Position numbers and translations under genes: made by a program | The notes under the pieces: model-generated | Told to the model about the DNA's origin: nothing | What the model saw: the letters and a program-made list of their open reading frames with translations, nothing else | Database searches by the model: none | From: Candidatus Zipacnadia bacterium | GTDB taxonomy: Bacteria; Armatimonadota; Zipacnadia; Zipacnadales; Zipacnadaceae | Direction: 5' to 3' | Length of the DNA stretch: 58,280 nucleotides | NCBI GenBank assembly: GCA_029820565.1 | Contig: JALGUR010000028.1 | Coordinates: 1 to 58,280 of the forward strand | Shown: positions 31,422 to 38,572 of the stretch, piece after piece | How the letters are laid out: every line of letters starts with the position of its first letter | How positions within the stretch are numbered: the stretch's first letter is position 1

Positions 31422-33446
31422 CTAAGCCAGCAGGGCGACCAGTAGGCTATCCCAGCCGGACAGTGAACCCGGGATCTCAATTCGCACTTGCCCCTCACGG
31501 CTCTCCCAGTGCTCTGGGGGTATCGGCTGCCAGCCATGCACCGCCGTGCACGCCTGCATGCTGGCTACGCCGCCGTCCGGCGGGGACAGGGCCAGGTGCA
31601 AATGGTCCACCGGATCAATGCTGCCGTTAATCACCGCCACGGTAGTCCGTCCCGGCTTGTCCCAGCGACGGGCCAACAGATACGGGCCCCCCTGAACCCA
31701 TAGCGCCAAAGCCCCTCGGCCTAACCACTGCACAATGGTGGCCAACTGATGGGGACGACTTGCCTTGAAGAAACTGGTGCCGACGCCTTCACTGAGGTCC
31801 AGCGGCTGGATGGCCACTCGGCCTCCCAGAGTATTTTCAAACAGTATTGCGCCGGGCAGCGACCGGGTATTCTCGTCATAATGCACAAACTCGGTGATGA
31901 TTTTAGCGCCGGGATGAGGATTCATTTTCCCCATCCTCGCCCGCACCGACGCACCGTTAAGCGATAGAAACTCGCTGCCCGCGAGCGCGAACTGTGAATC
32001 CACGATTCGTTCCACAGAATAGCCGGAGTCAATCTGACTGACCGTCTCAAAGTCAACCACTCCCAACATCTCACCCCAACCCATATCAGTAAGGACCTCC
32101 AGCGCTGACAGGTCCATCAGTACGCCGCCCGACAGAATCTGCTGGATGTCGGCGGCACTGAAGGCACGGATGGTCTGCCCGGTGAGGGCAATAACGGCTC
32201 CGGCAGATTCATAAGTGATGGGAATGCCCACGGCCGACAGGGGCCAGGCCCAGCCCGAGCCGCCGGGCAGCAGTTCCCTTAGATCGCAGCCCCCCGAGGT
32301 GTGGACATAGTAGGAAGCGCGCTCATTAGACATTAGGCGCACGCCGCGCTCCGTCGCGCCGTCGCGGGCCTCGGTTATTTCTCCGAGGAATGGCTTGGTG
32401 GCGGCCAGCATTGCCCCGTAGCCTTCATCCACCAGGGCGTTGGGCAGCATATCAAGTATATTGAGGGTCATCTCGCCAGTGCTGACCATGCTCCCTAATA
32501 TCAGGTGCAGCCGCGTGGCCCGGACCGACTTGCTGGACCGGCCATGGGGGTGATTTTCCAGTTCGGGGCAACTGCGCGTGCCCGGGGGCAAATGATAAAT
32601 TGTCTCCAGAGCAATGCTGAAATTGCCCAACATACCGGCGGCATTGCCTTCTTGGTAAGCGGCATAGTGCGGCCGACAGACGGGCTCGTAAGGACCAGCT
32701 AAGGCCTGCAGCAGTCGGTGCCACCGCCGGCCCTCTACGGCATGCCATTCGGGGTGGGAGGTCATAAGGCCCAGGCGAGTCTCTGGACTGACCTCATGCA
32801 CTGCCTGCTCGAGCATCTGGGCGACTTCAATCATCTCCTCGCCCTGCAAGTCCAGCCACAGCGCCCGCCACGGATGGGGCTTGCCCGGGGCCAGCACCGC
32901 CTGGACCAGCGCCTCGCGAGTTACCGGCTCACCCACCCGTTCGCCGAAAGCCTGAAGATGAGCCTCGCAAAAGCAGCCATATTCTACGGGCTGGTGGCCA
33001 AAATGGCGAAAGTCGTCCTCCACCCATAATACTGCCGGCTGGGTGGAGGCATATAGGCGATAGGCCTCACACAGGTAGTCCCGCCACACTTCGTCCGCCG
33101 GGCAGGTGCAGGCCTGGCACTGGGTGCCATCGTGGCCCACCATAAGTCCCATATCAGGATAATAGCGGTGAGTCTGGCGCCCCCGGTCGCCGTGAAGCAA
33201 AGTCATCCACGGGTTAATGGAAAAGACCCGCCCATCGGCCTCCAGGGCCTCGCGAGCCTTCTCTAATGCGGGAATGTAGGCTTCAATAACCCAGAGCGGG
33301 GTAATACCGTGGTTGCTCTCCTCGCAGTCAACAAACCACATAACCTCATGTATCTGCGCCTGGCGACAGAATTCCAGAGTCTCTTTAATAATCTCTTCGG
33401 CTCGCGACAGGTCAATAGCCCGTCGCAGCATATACCGAAAGCTCAT
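31422..33446 (-). CDS. large GH-like TIM-barrel protein of unknown function
   Basis: A 674-residue protein without signal peptide. The first 350 residues look like a glycoside-hydrolase barrel: EVMWFVDCEESNHGITPLW near the start, LWVEDDFRHFGHQPVEYGCFCEAHLQAFG (acidic pair then a Cys cluster) and YLCEAYRLYA. Residues about 370-580 resemble the trimerisation/beta-sandwich part of GH42-type enzymes, and the last 90 residues are beta-rich. I cannot assign a family with confidence. It is divergent from the L-fucose-isomerase-like gene across a 258-base gap, and upstream of the propeller array, so carbohydrate processing in the cytoplasm is likely. AGGCAGGA precedes the ATG. Confidence 0.6.
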   Translation of the reverse strand: MSFRYMLRRAIDLSRAEEIIKETLEFCRQAQIHEVMWFVDCEESNHGITPLWVIEAYIPALEKAREALEADGRVFSINPWMTLLHGDRGRQTHRYYPDMGLMVGHDGTQCQACTCPADEVWRDYLCEAYRLYASTQPAVLWVEDDFRHFGHQPVEYGCFCEAHLQAFGERVGEPVTREALVQAVLAPGKPHPWRALWLDLQGEEMIEVAQMLEQAVHEVSPETRLGLMTSHPEWHAVEGRRWHRLLQALAGPYEPVCRPHYAAYQEGNAAGMLGNFSIALETIYHLPPGTRSCPELENHPHGRSSKSVRATRLHLILGSMVSTGEMTLNILDMLPNALVDEGYGAMLAATKPFLGEITEARDGATERGVRLMSNERASYYVHTSGGCDLRELLPGGSGWAWPLSAVGIPITYESAGAVIALTGQTIRAFSAADIQQILSGGVLMDLSALEVLTDMGWGEMLGVVDFETVSQIDSGYSVERIVDSQFALAGSEFLSLNGASVRARMGKMNPHPGAKIITEFVHYDENTRSLPGAILFENTLGGRVAIQPLDLSEGVGTSFFKASRPHQLATIVQWLGRGALALWVQGGPYLLARRWDKPGRTTVAVINGSIDPVDHLHLALSPPDGGVASMQACTAVHGWQPIPPEHWESREGQVRIEIPGSLSGWDSLLVALLA

Positions 33447-33704
33447 AACTATCCTGCCTCGCTATGGGTGATGAGGGCGCCGGATTACTCAGCGGTCGGT
33501 CAATCACTCAGCAATTCCGGCCCTGAATGCTATCAAATAGCATCTATTCGCCACAAATCCGCGGCCACCTTCTATTTCCTGCTCCTGCCCAGGCGCGTGT
33601 AATCCTGCTCGTCACCGAACTGCGCCAATATTGAGAGGAAGGGATAGTAGTGTCCAGTGACGAATGCTTGAGTGCACAAACGACACAATAAGGAGTGACC
33701 CCAC
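33447..33704. other. 258-base divergent intergenic region
   Basis: It separates the TIM-barrel gene (minus) from the L-fucose-isomerase-like gene (plus) and must hold both promoters. I see a ribosome-binding site for each gene but no convincing -35/-10 pair or operator. Confidence 0.5.
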
Positions 33705-35417
33705 ATGGCTGATGCCAAGCGGCTTGGCGCAACAAGAAGAAATACTATGAAAGTTCCGACCTTCGGCGTATTTGCTACCTGCGACCCGCGTATTGATAAG
33801 GAATCGCGCCAGCGGGCGGTGAACATCGTGGCGATGGCCGCCCAGGTGATCGCTGACAATGTGCATTTGCCCGACGGCTCAGCCGCCAACGTGGTCTACT
33901 CGCCGATTCTGGTGGACGGCGAGGGCCAGGCGGATATGGTGGCTCGGCAGTTCGAGGCAGAAGGAGTGAATGCTCTGGTCTGCACTCCTGACACGTGGGC
34001 CTTTCCCCAGTTGAGCCTCATTTCGCTGCTTACCCAGTTCCCGGATGACACTCCTATTAACCTGACCTGCGGCAACTCCGGACCCAAGCCCGGGGTTGTA
34101 TTTACCCATGCGGCCAGTGGTGCCATTTCCCAGTACGGGCGGCTGATTCATATCAATGTCGGCACCTGGCCCGACACCGGCCTGAATCCCCAGATGACCG
34201 CAAGCACGGCTGAAGCGCTGGTGGACTGGTGCTATGGGGCTCTAACCTGGGTTGGCCTGCGGGGCCGCCGCGTGGTTGTCTTCGGGCATGACTCTATGGG
34301 CATGGAGACGGCGCTGGCCCATGTCATCCCCACGCGCAATATACTGGGCCTGGAGATTACCCGGCTGGATATGAAACTCCTGACGGATATGCTGAGTAAG
34401 GGGGCCTATGACCACAACGAACTTGCCAAACTCCGTAGGTGGCTGCGCCGGTACGCACGCGACAGGATTGAGATTCGCGACGAGGCCGACGAGCAGCGCT
34501 TCCGCCAGAGCCTGGCGATGTACTTGATAGTGCGCGACCTGATGGCTGACCTCAATGCCGTCGGCGGTGGATTTATGAGCCAATTAGAATGGGGTTCGGA
34601 CCCGCGCGGAACGCCCTTGCCCGTCGCGGACATCATGGAGTCACTGTTTAATTCCACCTTTGACCACAACGGTCGCAAGGCCCCGCTGCCCTACGCCACT
34701 GAGGCGGATGTGCAGGGGCTGCTGACTATGCTGTACTTCACCTGGCTCAGCGGCGGCAATCCGCCCTTGTTTATGGACTTCCGCAAGGTCTGGGAGCCCT
34801 GGGAGATCAATCAGTTGGCCGAAGAACTGGATATGGCTGATGTGGAACCCGATGCTCTGTGGCGCGAGCGGGGCTTCGTGGATGGTGACAACTCCGGCAG
34901 CGCCTCCTTTGACTGGGCGGCTCAGCCGGGCGCTCCCATTAAGCGGATTATGGCCAACGTCAGTTTCCCCCAGGCTGACCCGGGCTACTTCCCCGGCGGC
35001 GGCAATTCAGTTACCTTCATCTCCCCGGCGGGCATTGCGGGCATCGCCGGCCGCCTGGCTTACAGCGCTATGAGCAACGTCTTCTCGCTGATATGGGATG
35101 AAGCCACCACGGTCGGCCTTCCCGACGAGTTGGCTCAGGCCGTCTGCGCGACTTCCACGCCGACCTGGCCTCATACTTTTGTAGTGCCCAAGTACGCGAC
35201 AATGGGCGAGTACAAGCAGTTCGCCCCCGCCAATCATTTCCATATGACCTGGGGCCTGAAGCCCGCCCGCCTGGAATACTGGATGGATATGGCCAACGTG
35301 CTATCGGTCATGCCCTGGCAAGCCCGCCCCGAGTACATTGAGGGCACCGACCGGCCCATGCCGCTGCTCTACATTATCAACGGCGGCGAGACGGCGACCA
35401 AACTCGCCCGCGCGTAA
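33705..35417 (+). CDS. L-fucose/L-arabinose isomerase family protein
   Basis: A 570-residue cytoplasmic protein related to FucI, which interconverts L-fucose and L-fuculose using Mn2+. Diagnostic parts are HINVGTWPDTGLNPQ, a central SLFNSTFDHNGRKAPLPYATEADVQGLL (the Glu after AT is a predicted metal ligand), LFMDFRKVW (Asp ligand) and NHFHMTWG near the C-terminus (His ligand). Length is near the 590 of E. coli FucI, but the N-terminal half is divergent, so the substrate may be another deoxy or pentose sugar. The ATG at 33705 follows AAGGAGTG; a second ATG lies at 33747. No fuculokinase or aldolase gene is adjacent. Confidence 0.8.
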   Translation: MADAKRLGATRRNTMKVPTFGVFATCDPRIDKESRQRAVNIVAMAAQVIADNVHLPDGSAANVVYSPILVDGEGQADMVARQFEAEGVNALVCTPDTWAFPQLSLISLLTQFPDDTPINLTCGNSGPKPGVVFTHAASGAISQYGRLIHINVGTWPDTGLNPQMTASTAEALVDWCYGALTWVGLRGRRVVVFGHDSMGMETALAHVIPTRNILGLEITRLDMKLLTDMLSKGAYDHNELAKLRRWLRRYARDRIEIRDEADEQRFRQSLAMYLIVRDLMADLNAVGGGFMSQLEWGSDPRGTPLPVADIMESLFNSTFDHNGRKAPLPYATEADVQGLLTMLYFTWLSGGNPPLFMDFRKVWEPWEINQLAEELDMADVEPDALWRERGFVDGDNSGSASFDWAAQPGAPIKRIMANVSFPQADPGYFPGGGNSVTFISPAGIAGIAGRLAYSAMSNVFSLIWDEATTVGLPDELAQAVCATSTPTWPHTFVVPKYATMGEYKQFAPANHFHMTWGLKPARLEYWMDMANVLSVMPWQARPEYIEGTDRPMPLLYIINGGETATKLARA

Positions 35418-35671
35418 CAGCAGAGGCGAGAGGCGAGAGGCGAGAAGCGGGAAAGGACCACGGCAATGGCCGGAGGCTTTACTTGTGCTCACCGTGAGGG
35501 CATTTGACACGTCCTTTTCGTGGGAGGGGCATCTTTGCCCCGACTGCCCCGTCCTGACCCTGCCCAAGGGGGGTGTGGAGGGCCGGTTGAATGTAGCGGA
35601 GGCGGGAGACGAGAAGCGGGAAAGACGAGGGCAACGGTTCACACGTTCAGAGCTTATCGGCGTTTCTGTCT

Positions 35672-35703
35672 GTAGGGGCGGAAGTTGGCCATAACTTCCG
35701 CCC
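35672..35703 (+). repeat. REP-like element: GTAG plus 11-bp GGGCGGAAGTT hairpin
   Basis: GTAG is followed at once by a perfect 11-bp stem GGGCGGAAGTT/AACTTCCGCCC around GGCCAT. It is the longest intact GTAG-headed palindrome in the window. Confidence 0.75.
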
Positions 35704-35884
35704 GCTTGCCCTGAGCTTGTCGTAGTGCTGTTGAATGGCACAGGAGTCCTGTTTACAGTGAGCCTACCGAACTGCCTATGGTTCTCTTTACTGTGGGAGG
35801 GGCATCCCTGCCCCGATTGCCCCGTCCTGAGCCTGCCGAAGGGGGGTTTGGAGGGGCCGTGGTGAGCACAGCGAACCCGGCCCG

Positions 35885-35923
35885 CCTTCCCCTCTCCGGA
35901 ACGGAGAGGGGTCAGGGGTGAGG
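35885..35923 (+). repeat. second copy of the mutL-linker repeat
   Basis: Thirty-nine bases matching 1814-1852 with two differences, here in non-coding DNA. It shows that the mutL segment is a dispersed element and not native MutL sequence. Confidence 0.85.
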
Positions 35924-35973
35924 TCGTCGTTTGCTTTCGTTGCTGGACGCCGAATGCTCAACACCATCCTGGC

Positions 35974-36363
35974 CTACCCCGGCGGCTCCTGCTCTTGGCT
36001 CCCCCGGCGCTCATAGGCCTCGCCGATGAAGTGTATCACAAGCAGCGCCAGTCCGATAGCGCCAAGCATGATGCTTGGCCAGACATTCAGCCCGTAATCC
36101 ATCCCCAGAGGTCGCATTAAGAAGGCGCAGGCCACCCAAGCGGCGGAGATGAACAACAGGATAATGGCGGCGGCGAGGTAGCCAGGCAGGCCCTTTTTCG
36201 TTGGCATTTCACCTAGTTGCAGCGGCGGCAGGTCGGTGACTCCTTTTTCAATCAGCAGCCTGCGTTCTTCCAGCAGGAGCATGAGCCGACGGTTCTCAAG
36301 CGTCATGCGGTAGACACGTAGTGTTATCACGAGGCCAACGACGACAATAATAAGTACAAGCAT
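35974..36363 (-). CDS. small three-helix membrane protein, unknown function
   Basis: A 129-residue protein with an N-terminal membrane helix (MLVLIIVVVGLVITLRVY), a charged coiled-coil-like stretch ENRRLMLLLEERRLLIEKG (about 23-41), and two further membrane helices (about 60-82 and 92-112). The EERRLLIEKG motif before a helical pair is common in small bacterial membrane proteins, but I do not recognise a named family. GGAGG lies 9 bases upstream of the ATG at 36363. It is divergent from the sigma-factor operon, and a role linked to it is only suggested by position. Confidence 0.65.
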   Translation of the reverse strand: MLVLIIVVVGLVITLRVYRMTLENRRLMLLLEERRLLIEKGVTDLPPLQLGEMPTKKGLPGYLAAAIILLFISAAWVACAFLMRPLGMDYGLNVWPSIMLGAIGLALLVIHFIGEAYERRGSQEQEPPG

Positions 36364-36588
36364 TCAGTTCTACCTCCTTTGAATGCTGGCTGTCTCTATT
36401 AGGTTAGACGCCGTGCTGTGGGTCGGAGGTTGCAGGCCAGACCGCGAAGAAGTATCGTAATAGGTGCAACCAACATCAGGCCGGCTGGCATCTAATGTAA
36501 CGAGAAGGGACCCATTGCTCTGCAACGTTTTTATGCCTTTTCTCGTAGTAACTGGTGTACCAATTTTAATGTAGAGGAGATCAGAACT

Positions 36589-37248
36589 ATGAGTCGGAAC
36601 CTGACCATAGTATTAGCAATAACGCTTGGGGTCCTTCTGCTATCGGCTAACGCAGCCATCCGCGCTGATGAGGTAGACGCCAGTGCAGTGAGCGCCGAGG
36701 CCGCTGGCCTGGATAAACCCGAGGACCTGGCCACCCTGAAGGGCCTGTGTTATCCGGGGCTATCCTGTCCGATACAGGTCGAACTGGACGCCGGTCTGTT
36801 GAGTATGCTGCGCCCAGTGCTCGAGCAATTGCTGCAGAGCCAAGCCGGTGTGCCCGAGCCGCTGGACGACCTGGGCGAGGCCCTGGAGAAAATGGGCCCG
36901 GAAACTACTGAGGCGCTGGTTGGATTCCTCGAGAAGATCGAGGGCTTCGCGTTGGCAATCCAGATGCCGCGGGACGGCGAGGTCAACGTTCCCAAGGTAA
37001 CTACCTATTACCTGCAGCGAGCTCTGAGCGTGGGCTGGAAGCCCTGCCTGCGTATTAGCGAAGGGCCGAAGCAGTCAATTGCCCTATTCCAACTGCCCAC
37101 GCTGGTCCCTGCCGAGGCTGAGGCCCAGCCACCCCGCGGATTTGTGCTGGCCGTAGTGACCCCGCAGCAGGTTATCGCCGCTGGTGTGCTGGGCCAGCTG
37201 GACCTTGGTAAGCTGCTGCTACTACTGCCAATGCTGAACAACATGTGA
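36589..37248 (+). CDS. exported protein of unknown function, first gene of an ECF sigma operon
   Basis: A 219-residue protein with a clear signal peptide (MSRNLTIVLAITLGVLLLSANAAIRA). The mature part is helical and acidic, has two cysteines close together (GLCYPGLSCP, about 53-62) and ends in a hydrophobic stretch (LGQLDLGKLLLLLPMLNNM). No family recognised. The ATG follows GAGGAGA. It ends 10 bases before the sigma factor gene and is surely co-transcribed, so it could be the target or the sensor partner of that sigma factor. Confidence 0.7.
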   Translation: MSRNLTIVLAITLGVLLLSANAAIRADEVDASAVSAEAAGLDKPEDLATLKGLCYPGLSCPIQVELDAGLLSMLRPVLEQLLQSQAGVPEPLDDLGEALEKMGPETTEALVGFLEKIEGFALAIQMPRDGEVNVPKVTTYYLQRALSVGWKPCLRISEGPKQSIALFQLPTLVPAEAEAQPPRGFVLAVVTPQQVIAAGVLGQLDLGKLLLLLPMLNNM

Positions 37249-37258
37249 ATCGCTTCTG

Positions 37259-37849
37259 ATGACAATGGTACTCACCTTCGCTAGGCATCTATCGCGAAAC
37301 TTTGCTCACGAGCCGACCGCCAGCAATGAAGCGGCTCTGGTGTCGCGCGCGACGAGGGGCGACCACTCGGCCTTTGAGGCCTTGGTGCGTCGCTACCAGG
37401 ATCGCGTAGTGAACCTGGCCAGGCGAATTGTCTCTGACCCCGACGCGGCTCAGGATGTGACCCAGGAAACCTTCATCAAGGCTTACCAACAACTCCCTCG
37501 CTTCCGGGGCTTAGCCAAGTTCTCCACCTGGCTGTATCGCATCACCGTCAACGAGGCTCGCGGGCATCTGCGCGCCCACCGTCGGCGGCAGGCCCGCTGG
37601 GAGAGGTACGGGCGACGGGAGGCGGCTGAGTCGTTGGTGCCGCCCGCTGAACAGGCCGGGCCATTAGTGAGGCTGCTCGTAGAACTACCGGAAAAGCAGC
37701 GGATCGCGTTGGCCTTGTTTTATCTCCAGGAGCTGTCGGTGGCCGAGATCGCCCAGGCCGCAGGCGCACCGGCGGGGACGGTGAAGGCGTGGCTGTCACG
37801 TGGGCGAGAGCGGCTGCGGCGGCTGGCCGGGGAGAGGGGGCTACTATGA
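37259..37849 (+). CDS. ECF sigma factor (RpoE/SigW-like)
   Basis: A 196-residue extracytoplasmic-function sigma factor. Region 2 is clear (FEALVRRYQDRVVNLARRI, DAAQDVTQETFIKAYQQLP, FSTWLYRITVNEARGHLR), followed after a short linker by region 4 (LPEKQRIALALFYLQELSVAEIAQ and GTVKAWLSRGRERLR), which contacts the -35 element. The stop codon overlaps the next gene's start in ATGA, a sign of translational coupling with its anti-sigma factor. The ribosome-binding site is weak, so translation may also be coupled to the gene before it. Confidence 0.93.
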   Translation: MTMVLTFARHLSRNFAHEPTASNEAALVSRATRGDHSAFEALVRRYQDRVVNLARRIVSDPDAAQDVTQETFIKAYQQLPRFRGLAKFSTWLYRITVNEARGHLRAHRRRQARWERYGRREAAESLVPPAEQAGPLVRLLVELPEKQRIALALFYLQELSVAEIAQAAGAPAGTVKAWLSRGRERLRRLAGERGLL

Positions 37850-38319
37850 ACTGTCGACAGGCTCAAGAACTACTCCCCGCTCACAGTGCAGGCTTGGTCC
37901 AGGGGAAACGCCGGGAGCGATTGCGGGCACATCTGGCTGCATGTGAGACGTGCCGGCAGCGCCTGGAGCAGTTTCGGGCTCTGGACCGTCTGCTGAGAGC
38001 AGACCAGATGGAGGCAGACGAAGCACTGGTGCAGCGAACCATGGCGCAGGTGACGGATGCGGAGATTCTGCGCAGGTGGCGCCGGCGATGGTTGCTGGAG
38101 GGCCTCGGGCCGACGGTGGCGGCGGTGAGCCTGTTGTCGGTGGTTATGCTGCTTATCCAGCAGCATCTGCCGCAGTTGATGGAAGCGGCCAGCGCATGGG
38201 AACTGGACTGGGAGGTGCTGATGCAGCCCGAGTGGGCGGTGGGGACGAGCGTGGGCTTGCTCTTAGTAGCGGGCGGGGTGGCCTGGCTGACCAACTGGCT
38301 GGCCGAAGTGTTAACCTAA
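37846..38319 (+). CDS. zinc-binding anti-sigma factor with two membrane helices
   Basis: A 157-residue protein. The N-terminal cytoplasmic domain starts NCRQAQELLPAHSAG and has the H-x3-C-x2-C zinc site (HLAACETC, about 34-41) of ZAS anti-sigma factors that hold an ECF sigma factor inactive. Two membrane helices follow (about 84-106 and 130-150). The ATG at 37846 overlaps the sigma factor stop as ATGA, with GGAGAGGGGG upstream; a longer frame from 37789 inside the sigma gene is not used. The cognate sigma factor is the gene just before it. Confidence 0.9.
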   Translation: MNCRQAQELLPAHSAGLVQGKRRERLRAHLAACETCRQRLEQFRALDRLLRADQMEADEALVQRTMAQVTDAEILRRWRRRWLLEGLGPTVAAVSLLSVVMLLIQQHLPQLMEAASAWELDWEVLMQPEWAVGTSVGLLLVAGGVAWLTNWLAEVLT

Positions 38320-38344
38320 GACATCCGAGTTTCGCAGTTATCTG

Positions 38345-38377
38345 AGCCCACAATCTCCTCTGGTTGTGGGCTTGTTT
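38345..38377 (+). terminator. Rho-independent-type terminator after the sigma/anti-sigma operon
   Basis: A 9-bp stem AGCCCACAA/TTGTGGGCT with a 10-base loop, followed by TGTTT, 25 bases after the anti-sigma stop. Confidence 0.7.
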
Positions 38378-38491
38378 GCTTATCGGTCCACCGGTACATT
38401 GATACAGGAATAAGCGGCCGGCGTGGCGAAATAGTAAATTTGGATATTTTGCGAGTGCTCCACCAAGTTTAAAAAGTTTTTGCCGGAGGGG

Positions 38492-38533
38492 TGTGGGGAA
38501 CCGGCTTTTTGCCGAAAAAGCGGGTTCCCCACA
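38492..38533 (+). promoter_or_regulatory. long hairpin just upstream of mutS
   Basis: The outer 11-bp stem TGTGGGGAACC/GGTTCCCCACA is followed by one mismatch and an inner 7-bp stem GCTTTTT/AAAAAGC closed by GCCG. It ends 39 bases before the mutS start. It may be a terminator or a leader element controlling mutS; the bases after it are not a T-run. Confidence 0.55.
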
Positions 38534-38572
38534 AAAGCCGTTTAAGAGTATTATGATACATGGTGATTACTG

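Larger units (their letters stand above)
35418..35973. other. 556-base intergenic region made of dispersed repeats
   Basis: No gene found. It contains a short tandem of AGGCGAG units (about 35424-35446), a related GAGAAGCGGGAAAG segment near 35610, and two copies of a roughly 65-base block beginning GTGGGAGGGGCATC (about 35520 and 35793). It also holds a REP-like hairpin (35672-35703) and a copy of the mutL-linker repeat (35885-35923). Confidence 0.75.

Noticed and set aside
33544-33889. Minus-strand ORFs over the start of the FucI-like gene
   Set aside because: They overlap a well-supported gene on the other strand and lack domain features.
38345-38377. Hairpin as a riboswitch for mutS
   Set aside because: It is a short, simple stem with a T-rich tail just after the anti-sigma gene and is better explained as a terminator.
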